Origin: VFZS01 sp964353255
Lineage (GTDB): Bacteria; Acidobacteriota; Terriglobia; Bryobacterales; Bryobacteraceae
Assembly: GCA_964353255.1 (NCBI GenBank)
Contig: CAYGVJ010000001.1
Span: 34,350 to 98,349, forward strand
Direction of reading: 5' to 3'
Length of the DNA: 64,000 nucleotides
The position numbers were made by a program, and so were the translations under genes. Positions 9,038-15,642 of this stretch are shown here, one piece after another. Numbering within the stretch: position 1 is the stretch's first letter; every line of letters starts with the position of its first letter. Under the pieces are notes generated by a model that did no database searches, was not told the DNA's origin, and worked only from the letters and a program-made list of their open reading frames with translations.

Positions 9038-10023
9038 CGTGGGAACTCCCGCGCGGCGGCCAGCACCTCCTCTGGAGAGGCCGTGCCGGTCCCCTTTTTC
9101 ATGATGGTGATGGAGGCCACCAGGTTGCCGAGGCGCGCCGCTTCGAGCGCGGAGCGCGTCACAGCCAGCGCGAGGGCCGCCCCGGCCGAGAAGCTGTCTC
9201 CGGCGCCGCAGATATCCACAGGGTGGGCCACGGGCCGGGTAGGAACCGGCGTCTCGCCCTCCGCCTGAACCACGAGCACGCCGCCGGCCCCCCGGGTGAC
9301 CATCAGCAACGGGCTTTCAGCGTGCCGGCGCAACTGCTGGTAGTCCACCTGGCCGAACAAGCGCCGGCAGGCGGCATCGGCCTCCTGCCGGTTGGGCTTG
9401 AGCACGAGCCGGCGGAACAGGTCCACGCGCATCCGGGAGTCGGCCCAGAAGATTTTGTCCGGGTAGCGCCCGGCCAGATCCGCCAGCAGCCGCCGGACGG
9501 CGGCAGTGACAATGCCGCCCTGTTCAGTCTCGGCCTGGTCCGCGACCAGGATGACGTCGTGCTCGCCGGCCGCGCTTTCCAGCCGGTCGAGTACCTCCCG
9601 CTCGACGGCCTCCGGGGCCGGCCGGGTGAAGATGAAGTCCACGCGCGGCTGGTCCTCGACGCCGGTTTCCGAATTGAGCAGCTTGGTGTAGGTGAAGGTG
9701 GCCAGCTCCGGCGCCGTCACCATCAGCTCCTCACGGATGCCGCGCGCCTTCAGGGCGCGCCGTAGCTCGAAACCGAAGCCGTCCTCCCCGGTGGCGCCCA
9801 GGACGCTGACGCGGCCGGCGCCCAGCGCCGCCAAGTTGTTGGCCGCTGTGCCGCCGGCGCCTGGGGTGACCTCCGTGGCCACCACGCCGATGCGGGGAAT
9901 GCCGGTCTCCCGCGAAGGCTCGGCCGTGGCCGGGTCATAGGTCGACCAGCGGTCCAGGCAAATGTCGCCCACCACCAGGGCTGCCAGCCCGCGGAAGGCC
10001 GCCAGGATCTCAGCCGTGGTCAT
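9034..10023 (-). CDS. PfkB-family carbohydrate kinase, HldE N-domain (RfaE)-like
   Basis: A 329-residue ribokinase-fold kinase. The N-terminus reads VVGDICLDRW, followed by the GGTAANNLAALGA substrate-binding turn (about 58-70) and the C-terminal DICGAGDSFSAG anion hole with the catalytic Asp (about 270-281). The early segment resembles the kinase domain of HldE/RfaE, which phosphorylates heptose-7-P at C1. HldE normally carries a fused nucleotidyltransferase domain; none is present here and none is encoded in the operon. 4-bp overlaps on both sides tie it to its neighbours. Confidence 0.87.
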   Translation of the reverse strand: MTTAEILAAFRGLAALVVGDICLDRWSTYDPATAEPSRETGIPRIGVVATEVTPGAGGTAANNLAALGAGRVSVLGATGEDGFGFELRRALKARGIREELMVTAPELATFTYTKLLNSETGVEDQPRVDFIFTRPAPEAVEREVLDRLESAAGEHDVILVADQAETEQGGIVTAAVRRLLADLAGRYPDKIFWADSRMRVDLFRRLVLKPNRQEADAACRRLFGQVDYQQLRRHAESPLLMVTRGAGGVLVVQAEGETPVPTRPVAHPVDICGAGDSFSAGAALALAVTRSALEAARLGNLVASITIMKKGTGTASPEEVLAAAREFPR

Positions 10024-10988
10024 GGCGCTTCGAGGATCGCGCGGCGGAGCGCCGGGAACGTTGCTCGGTGGTGGCCGCGGAAGTAATAGCTGCGGCCGCC
10101 GTCGGCGACGGTCCGCACCAGGATGGTCTTGTGCGGGCGGAAGTAAAAGCCGGGGTCGCTGATGTCCGGCTCCTGGTGAATGTCGGCGGGGAGGGGCAGC
10201 AGATCGAACACCACCGTGGTGAAGTCTCGGATCGCCCGGCTCTCCTGCGCGGCAACGTTCCGGGCCATGGCCAGGGCCTTCAGGTAAACTTCCGGGGCCA
10301 TGACGGCCGAGCCGAAGCTCAGCAGCACGCCGCCTTCCAGCCGCTCCACCGTGCGGGCGAAGATCAGGAAATCCCGGTAGCTGGCTTCGCCCAGGGCGGC
10401 GCCGTCGCAGTTGGGATGCTCGTGCAGGATGTCGTAGCCCACACCCACGTGCACCGTGGCGGGAACCGAAAGCCGCCAGGCCGCGGCCAGAACGCTCAGC
10501 GCCCGGTGCGGGAACTGGGATTCCTGGATGCGGCGCCCGACGTTCTCGCCCAGGCCCAGGCCCAGGCGCGCGGCTTCCGCGATCCAGTCATTCAACTCGC
10601 CGGTCTCTTCCCACAAGCCGAACTCGCCGCTGCGGATGTAGCGGGCCACGCTTTCGGTAGTGGCGCCGATGCGGGCCAGCTCGTAGTCGTGAATGGCGCC
10701 GGCCCCGTTCATGGCGAGGTGATCCAGCCAGCCCTTCTCCAGCAGGTCGATCAGGTGGCGGCTGACCCCGGCGCGCAGCAGGTGCGCGCCCAGCATCAGG
10801 ATGCGCGCGGCGCCGCGCCGGCGTGCTTCCGCCAGGTGCGCGGCCAGCTCGGCGAGCTGCGGATGCTGGTATTCCGGCGCGGGGTCATCGAGCGCCAGCC
10901 AGTCTGCGGTCTCTAAGCCGTGGGCGCGCTCCGCCAAGGGCCTCAGCCGCAGGCGCGAACGGTCAAAGAGTTCGTATCTCGACTTCAT
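10020..10988 (-). CDS. Conserved protein of unknown function, deoxyhypusine-synthase-like fold (tentative)
   Basis: The start is the ATG at 10988, which overlaps the HAD stop as ATGA; a longer upstream frame runs into the HAD gene. The 322-residue product is cytosolic. Distinct conserved-looking stretches are LAMNGAGAIHDYELA (about 92-106), TVHVGVGYDILHEHPN with GAALGEASYRDF, and a C-terminal RGHHRATFPAL. The spacing of a GAG-A-IHDYE motif, a V-G-YD-HEHP motif and a GHH end recalls the NAD-binding deoxyhypusine synthase superfamily, but this is from memory and weak. No reaction is assigned. It lies between a phosphatase and two sugar kinases. Confidence 0.6.
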   Translation of the reverse strand: MKSRYELFDRSRLRLRPLAERAHGLETADWLALDDPAPEYQHPQLAELAAHLAEARRRGAARILMLGAHLLRAGVSRHLIDLLEKGWLDHLAMNGAGAIHDYELARIGATTESVARYIRSGEFGLWEETGELNDWIAEAARLGLGLGENVGRRIQESQFPHRALSVLAAAWRLSVPATVHVGVGYDILHEHPNCDGAALGEASYRDFLIFARTVERLEGGVLLSFGSAVMAPEVYLKALAMARNVAAQESRAIRDFTTVVFDLLPLPADIHQEPDISDPGFYFRPHKTILVRTVADGGRSYYFRGHHRATFPALRRAILEAP

Positions 10989-11791
10989 TGCGGGAACAGG
11001 GCCTCCAGCAGCTCCTCGCGGCACAGGAAATTCGGAATGATGAAGTCCGCGCCCACGCCGATGAGCCGCCGGCGCTTCCATTCATCCACCACCTGGCACT
11101 CGGGCTCGGCGGTGGCCACGCCTACCGCCACGCCGCCCACCTCCTTGATGTTCTCGATCTCGACGTAGCCGTCCCCGAAACCCAGGAACTCCTCGCCCCG
11201 GCATTCCGCCGAGGCGATGAGGCGCTGGATGAGGATCTGCTTGGAGAAGCTCTGGTAGTCGTCCAGCGCGCCGTAGACGCGCCCGTCGAAGTAGCGGTCC
11301 ACGTCCAGCAGACGGGCCTCCTCCCGCATGTAGGGCTGATCGGTCCCGCTGGCCAGGTACATCGTCAGGCCGCGCCCGTAAAGAGCTTCGAGCAAAGCCC
11401 GCGCGCCGGGCACCAGGTACTTCTCCGGCGACACCTGTTGCCGGCGCAGCTCCTCCAGCCGGTGCGCAATCCTGGAGTGCAGCCGATCCAGGTACATTTT
11501 CTTGTACTGAAGCGGCTCCAGTGGCCTGCCGCCGCGCAGCTCGACCTGCCGGGCCAGCTCGATCATCTGGTACATGGTCTGCTTGCCGGTGAGCCGCCCC
11601 ACGAAATCCTCGACCAGCGCGTGGAGAGCGGCCTCGCTCTCGCCGGTCTTCAGCTCGAGCAGGATCTCCACCATCATCGGCAGCATCACGTCAACCCAGC
11701 CGGAGCGGATGAGCGAGACCGTGCCGTCGAAATCGAACAGGACCACCCGCGCCTGGCGCGCGGAGACGCCGGCACGCACGTATTCCACCAT
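10985..11791 (-). CDS. HAD-superfamily phosphatase
   Basis: A 268-residue HAD hydrolase, first gene of the five-gene sugar operon. Motif I is LFDFDGTVS (near residue 20), motif II is LASGTDQ, motif III the Lys in FSKQ, and motif IV GFGDGYVEI. A large helical cap lies between motifs I and II, as in phosphoglycolate-phosphatase-like enzymes, unlike the compact GmhB phosphatase. The ATG at 11791 has a GGAGAG Shine-Dalgarno. It is divergent from the enolase-superfamily gene with 39 bp between starts, so the two promoters must overlap. Confidence 0.85.
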   Translation of the reverse strand: MVEYVRAGVSARQARVVLFDFDGTVSLIRSGWVDVMLPMMVEILLELKTGESEAALHALVEDFVGRLTGKQTMYQMIELARQVELRGGRPLEPLQYKKMYLDRLHSRIAHRLEELRRQQVSPEKYLVPGARALLEALYGRGLTMYLASGTDQPYMREEARLLDVDRYFDGRVYGALDDYQSFSKQILIQRLIASAECRGEEFLGFGDGYVEIENIKEVGGVAVGVATAEPECQVVDEWKRRRLIGVGADFIIPNFLCREELLEALFPQ

Positions 11792-11818
11792 TACTCTCCT
11801 ATTTTGGCACGGCCCCGT

Positions 11819-11824
11819 TATCCT
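11819..11824 (+). promoter_or_regulatory. -10 box 6 nt before the enolase-family start
   Basis: TATCCT, then GGAGAC, then ATG. GGAGAC could also serve as a Shine-Dalgarno on a longer transcript, so leaderless initiation is only one reading. Confidence 0.4.
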
Positions 11825-11830
11825 GGAGAC

Positions 11831-13075
11831 ATGAACCGCCGAGAGTTTACCGCTGCGCTGGCCGCGCCCGCGCTGTTGAGAAGCCGCAGCCGCGGCCCGG
11901 CCCGCATCACCCGGATCACCCTGGCGCCCGTCCAGGGGCGCTTCCACAAGTTCGTGGCCATGAACTCCTATGACGTTGATCCCAAGGGCCACACCTACAT
12001 GAACACCCTGGTGCGGGTGTCCACGGATGCCGGCGTGGAAGGCGTCGGGGTGGCCGCCGGAGCGCCGACGGACCCCAAGAACCTCGAGGCGCTCAGGTCG
12101 CTGCTCGGGGCGGATGCACTGTCGTTGTACGAGATGCGGGAGGGCCGCATCACCGGGCGCAGCCAGCCCTACGCCGACGTGCTGGTCCGCCTGAAGTGGC
12201 TGGACGGCCCGCTGTTCGACCTGGTCGGCAAGCTCACTGCGAAACCCTGCTGGAAACTGCTGGGTGAGGCGGCCCGCGAGCGCGTCGAGGCCTACGACGG
12301 CACTCTCTACTTCAGCGACGTCTGGTTCTCCGATCGCGGCGTCCGCGCGGTCCTCGAAGAAGTCGAAGAGAGCCTCAAGAGCGGCTACCTCGGAATGAAG
12401 TTCAAGATCGGCCGCGGCTGGAAATGGATGGAGCGCGAGGCCGGCCTGCGCCGCGACATCGAGGTCCTGAAGGCGGTCCGCAAGCTCGCCGGGCCGAAGG
12501 TCAAGATCCTGGCCGACGCCAACAACGGCTTCCGTGACGACTTCGAGAGGGCCTGGCGGCTGATGGCGGAGACCGCCGAGGCGAAGCTCCACTGGATGGA
12601 GGAGATTTTCCCCGAAGACGTGGCGCTCTACACCCGCCTGCGCGAGCTTATGGCCAAAGCCGGCATCCGGACCCTGATCGCGGAGGGAGAAACGGTGCGC
12701 GAGCCGGAGGCCCTCGCGCCTTTACTCAAGCCGCAGCGTCTGGTGGACGTGCTCCAGTTGGACATGCGCGTGGGCGGTTTTCTCGGCAACCTCCAGATGA
12801 CCCGTTTGGGTGAGCCGGCGGGCGCCGTCACCGTGCCCCACAACTGGGCCTCGCGGGTGGGCCTGCTGATGGGCCTGCACATGGCGAAGGCGGTTCCGAG
12901 CGTCGTCGCGGCCGAGGACGACCGCTCCAGTTGTGACGTCCTGATGGCCGATGGATACGGCTTCCGCCAAGGCCACTACTCACTGCCCGACTCCCCCGGC
13001 CTGGGGCTGCTGGTGGATCAGAAGATCTACGACGCCAAGTGCCGGCCGAAGGAGATCACCCTGGAGATTTCGTAA
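11831..13075 (+). CDS. Enolase-superfamily (mandelate racemase/muconate lactonizing) enzyme with Tat-like leader
   Basis: The ATG at 11831 begins MNRREFTAALAAPAL, a short twin-arginine-type leader. The 414-residue product has the capping domain, then a TIM barrel with MKFKIG (the KxK base, about 189), ILADANN (about 228), WMEEIF (about 256) and IAEGE (about 284) metal-ligand strands, and VPHNW late in the barrel (about 335). The family abstracts a proton alpha to a carboxylate, typically for acid-sugar dehydration. Substrate unknown. It faces away from the sugar-phosphate operon, which is consistent with carbohydrate metabolism, but no direct link is shown. Confidence 0.86.
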   Translation: MNRREFTAALAAPALLRSRSRGPARITRITLAPVQGRFHKFVAMNSYDVDPKGHTYMNTLVRVSTDAGVEGVGVAAGAPTDPKNLEALRSLLGADALSLYEMREGRITGRSQPYADVLVRLKWLDGPLFDLVGKLTAKPCWKLLGEAARERVEAYDGTLYFSDVWFSDRGVRAVLEEVEESLKSGYLGMKFKIGRGWKWMEREAGLRRDIEVLKAVRKLAGPKVKILADANNGFRDDFERAWRLMAETAEAKLHWMEEIFPEDVALYTRLRELMAKAGIRTLIAEGETVREPEALAPLLKPQRLVDVLQLDMRVGGFLGNLQMTRLGEPAGAVTVPHNWASRVGLLMGLHMAKAVPSVVAAEDDRSSCDVLMADGYGFRQGHYSLPDSPGLGLLVDQKIYDAKCRPKEITLEIS

Positions 13076-13095
13076 GGGCGGGGCATGGCTCGCCC

Positions 13096-13827
13096 CTACC
13101 CGGCGGCGGCTATCGGTACCTGGCCGAAGCGGCGCTCGCGGGCGCGGAAGTCTCTGAGGGCGGCTTCCAGGTCGGCGGCCTCGAAATCGGGCCACATCCG
13201 CCGGGTGAAGTGGAGCTCGGCGTAGGCGCATTCCCACAGCAGGAAGTCGCTGAGCCGCTGCTCGCCGCCGGTGCGGATCAGCAGATCCACGTCGGGCGCG
13301 GGATCCGAGGCGTGCATGGCCTGCCCGAGCAGGGCGGCGAACTGCTCCCTGGAGACCAAGCCCGCGCCGTTGACCAGGCTGGCGGCGCGCAGGATGGCGT
13401 CCCGGGCCGAGTAGTCTACGGCGATGCGCAGATCCATAGTTGTGCCGGCGGCGGTGGCCACCTCGCAGGCGGCTATCGCCTCGCGCAGCTCTTCGGGCAG
13501 GCGGTCCCGCCGGCCGATGACGCGGACACGGACGCCGTGCTCGACGGAGCGGGCCGTCTCCTGGCGCAGGTGCTCGTCGAAAAGCTCCATCAACGTGGAG
13601 ACCTCGGCGGCGGGGCGCTGCCAGTTGTCGGAGGAGAAGGCGTACAAAGTCAGGGCACGTATGCCCAGCTTGGGCGCGGCTTCGACCACCCGGCGCACGG
13701 CATGTGCCCCGGCGCGGTGCCCGGCCACGCGGGGCAGGCCGCGCGCGGCGGCCCAGCGCCCGTTGCCATCCATGATGATGGCCACGTGCAACCCGGGACT
13801 TTCTACCAACTGCAAATTACTTTTCAT
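13096..13827 (-). CDS. uppS: Undecaprenyl diphosphate synthase (isoprenyl transferase)
   Basis: A cis-prenyltransferase that extends farnesyl-PP with isopentenyl-PP to the C55 lipid carrier for peptidoglycan. The signature HVAIIMDGNGRWA starts near residue 14, followed by GHRAGAHAVR, LTLYAFSSDNWQRP and the C-terminal DLLIRTGGEQRLSDFLLWECAYAE block, written here in part. The 243-residue length is typical. The ATG at 13827 was chosen over a TTG six codons upstream; neither has a clear Shine-Dalgarno. It lies downstream of the winged-helix gene with a T7 run between them. Confidence 0.95.
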   Translation of the reverse strand: MKSNLQLVESPGLHVAIIMDGNGRWAAARGLPRVAGHRAGAHAVRRVVEAAPKLGIRALTLYAFSSDNWQRPAAEVSTLMELFDEHLRQETARSVEHGVRVRVIGRRDRLPEELREAIAACEVATAAGTTMDLRIAVDYSARDAILRAASLVNGAGLVSREQFAALLGQAMHASDPAPDVDLLIRTGGEQRLSDFLLWECAYAELHFTRRMWPDFEAADLEAALRDFRARERRFGQVPIAAAG

Positions 13828-13862
13828 GGCAAAGTCAGCACCCAAAAAAACTCGGCCGGTTC

Positions 13863-14255
13863 CTATCGTTCCCGCGTCGCGCGGATCAGCGCCTCCATGT
13901 GATCCAGGTACCGCTCCAGAGCGCGCCGCCCCTCCGCCGTCAGCCGGTACTCGGTCTTGGGCAGCCGTCGGTCGAAGTACTTCGCGCAGGCCACGTAACC
14001 GGCCTCTTCCAGCTTGCGGGCGTGCACGCTCAAGTTACCATCGGTCGTTTTGAGCAGCCTCTTGAGATCGTTGAAAGTCAGCGTCGCGTTGACCGCCAGC
14101 GCGCTGACGATTCCCAGCCGCATCCGCTCGTGGATCAGGCGGTCCAGGGCAGGGGCGCCGCCCTGGGCAGCGCGGCCGTCGAGGGCTGGCAACGTTCGGG
14201 GTTCCGCCCGGACCCGGCGCGCCGCGGACGAGGAGGCCACGCCTGCCTTAGCCAC
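13863..14255 (-). CDS. Winged-helix DNA-binding regulator
   Basis: A 130-residue protein. The C-terminal 85 residues form a winged helix (FNDLKRLLKTTDGNLSVHAR recognition region, then the wing and LDHMEALIRATRE) of the MarR/PadR-like HTH_34 group. The start is GTG at 14255 with AGGAGG four bases upstream, overlapping the membrane gene stop by 8 bp. This regulator plus polytopic-membrane-protein pair is common in Acidobacteria. The inverted repeat at 14896-14914 ahead of the pair is a plausible operator for it (inference). The ligand is unknown. Confidence 0.82.
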   Translation of the reverse strand: MAKAGVASSSAARRVRAEPRTLPALDGRAAQGGAPALDRLIHERMRLGIVSALAVNATLTFNDLKRLLKTTDGNLSVHARKLEEAGYVACAKYFDRRLPKTEYRLTAEGRRALERYLDHMEALIRATRER

Positions 14256-14859
14256 CGTACCTCCTGGCGATAATCACCCCAAAGACCACGTGCAGGCCGC
14301 CGAAGGCCAGGGCCATCAGCCAGTTTCCCCAGGCTGCGGGGGCCAATAAGGCCGCGGCGCCCAGCAGCATGAAACACATTCCCATCACCGGAACGATGCG
14401 GATGGAAAAGGCGCCGCCCGTCACGATGCCGGTGCCGTACAGCAGCAGCAATGTCCCGGGAAGCAGGGCGTCGCTGCCCGCGCTGTAAAGGCCGGCGGTC
14501 AGCAGGGCTCCCACCAGCATGGGCGGCGAGAAACTGAGGGCGAAGCGCTTTCCGGGCATCGAGAACAGCGGGGCCTTCGAGGCCCGGGCCTTTCGCACCG
14601 TGGCTCCTCCGGCGATCAGGAAGGCCAGCAGGGCTTCCCCGAGCCAGACGGCCAGCCAGACCAGGCGGGTCCGCCCGTTCGCCAGGCAGGCCGCTCCCAG
14701 CGCGGTGATCCCTACCGCCGCCAGGCCCCACCCGGAAATGGCCGTGAAAGCTGTGGCGCGCTCCATGGTGTCACGGATGAACTGGAGGTTGTCCAGGGCG
14801 TGGGAATGCAGCGGGGTGGGCTCGCGTCTGGGGAAGCGGAGGGGCCGAACCATGCCCAT
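14248..14859 (-). CDS. Polytopic membrane protein, regulator partner
   Basis: Starting at the ATG at 14859, the product is 203 residues with a short cytosolic N-terminus (HALDNLQFIRDTMERATAF) and about six hydrophobic segments ending RYGG. It matches the small membrane proteins that sit ahead of HTH_34-type regulators in Acidobacteria; their function is not known. The start was chosen because an excellent promoter ends 6 nt before it, so an upstream start (14910) would lie ahead of the transcription start. The gene is first in a two-gene operon with the overlapping regulator. Confidence 0.75.
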   Translation of the reverse strand: MGMVRPLRFPRREPTPLHSHALDNLQFIRDTMERATAFTAISGWGLAAVGITALGAACLANGRTRLVWLAVWLGEALLAFLIAGGATVRKARASKAPLFSMPGKRFALSFSPPMLVGALLTAGLYSAGSDALLPGTLLLLYGTGIVTGGAFSIRIVPVMGMCFMLLGAAALLAPAAWGNWLMALAFGGLHVVFGVIIARRYGG

Positions 14860-14865
14860 GGGACC

Positions 14866-14894
14866 AGGATAGCGGCGTGGCGCGGTCTTGTCAA
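14866..14894 (-). promoter_or_regulatory. Sigma-70-type promoter of the membrane-protein/regulator operon
   Basis: TTGACA at 14889-14894, a 17-bp spacer, and TATCCT at 14866-14871 on the minus strand. The predicted transcription start falls on the A of the ATG at 14859, so the mRNA would be leaderless. Confidence 0.75.
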
Positions 14895-14895
14895 G

Positions 14896-14914
14896 TACTT
14901 TGTGATGCAAAGTA
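14896..14914. promoter_or_regulatory. Inverted-repeat operator TACTTTG-N5-CAAAGTA
   Basis: A perfect 7-bp inverted repeat with a 5-bp spacer, abutting the -35 box. Its place directly upstream of the promoter and the presence of a winged-helix regulator in the operon make it a likely autoregulatory site. Confidence 0.65.
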
Positions 14915-14931
14915 GGAACCCTTCTCCCCGC

Positions 14932-15624
14932 TCACAGCCAGTACTGCCAGGCCCCGGCCAGCAGCACGTACGCCGCCAGGCAGCCGTTGGTCACCGCGTG
15001 AGCCAGGATGCAGTCGGCCAGGTTTCGCGTGCGCACCACCCACCAGTTATAGGCCACCCCGGCCGCCAGGCCCACGTCCCAGTAGGGGCCATGCTCGGAG
15101 GCGAACAGCGCGGCGGAGATCCAGAAAGCGCTTCTGGCGTAGGCGCCCAGGGGAACGGCGGCGAACTCCCGCGAGATCAGCCAGCGCATCAGCCAGCCTC
15201 GCCAGAACAATTCCTCGGCCACCGGGACCACCAGCGCTGAGCCTGCCACCCGAAAGACCAGGAAGAGCGGGTCGGCGCGGGACTCCGGGGGCAGGGCGCT
15301 AAGGGCCCCGCCGACAAGCGGGTTGTTGAAGAGCCAGGACTGCCGGTAGGCGGGCCACAGCAACTCGGGGAGGATCCAGATCACGAACACGGCCGCGCCG
15401 ACCAGGATGCTGAAGCCGGGGCGCCTGGGGCGCCAGGGAATCAGGCGGCGGGAGAACGCCAGCAGCAGCAGGGCCGCGGCCAGCACCCGCGCCGGATAGG
15501 CGGCCCGCGGATCTAGTCCCAGGTATTGGCTTGCCGCGATCAGCCCCAGCCAGGCGGCAAAGGGCGCGATGAAGCGCCAAGCCGCCGGCCCCGCTCGATT
15601 CCCGGCTGCGCTCCGGTCGGCCAA
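14932..15624 (-). CDS. CPBP/CAAX-type intramembrane metalloprotease, exosortase-associated type
   Basis: A 230-residue membrane protein with about six to seven helices and the CPBP motifs EELFWRGWLMR (EExxxR, about 136-146), SEHGPYWDVGLAAG, and HAVTN near the C-terminus. Overall layout and the LVVPVAEELFWR / VPLGAYA segments resemble the CAAX-protease-related family found beside exosortases (TIGR03008-type). The start is TTG at 15624 with a GGAGAG Shine-Dalgarno, 18 bp after the TPR lipoprotein stop, so the two are probably cotranscribed. No exosortase is in the window. Confidence 0.82.
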   Translation of the reverse strand: MADRSAAGNRAGPAAWRFIAPFAAWLGLIAASQYLGLDPRAAYPARVLAAALLLLAFSRRLIPWRPRRPGFSILVGAAVFVIWILPELLWPAYRQSWLFNNPLVGGALSALPPESRADPLFLVFRVAGSALVVPVAEELFWRGWLMRWLISREFAAVPLGAYARSAFWISAALFASEHGPYWDVGLAAGVAYNWWVVRTRNLADCILAHAVTNGCLAAYVLLAGAWQYWL

Positions 15625-15642
15625 AGTCTCTCCGCCGCTCCG

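Noticed and set aside
13846..13862. Terminator after the winged-helix gene
   Set aside because: There is a T7 run on the minus strand, but no stable stem precedes it beyond a short CGGCCG palindrome.
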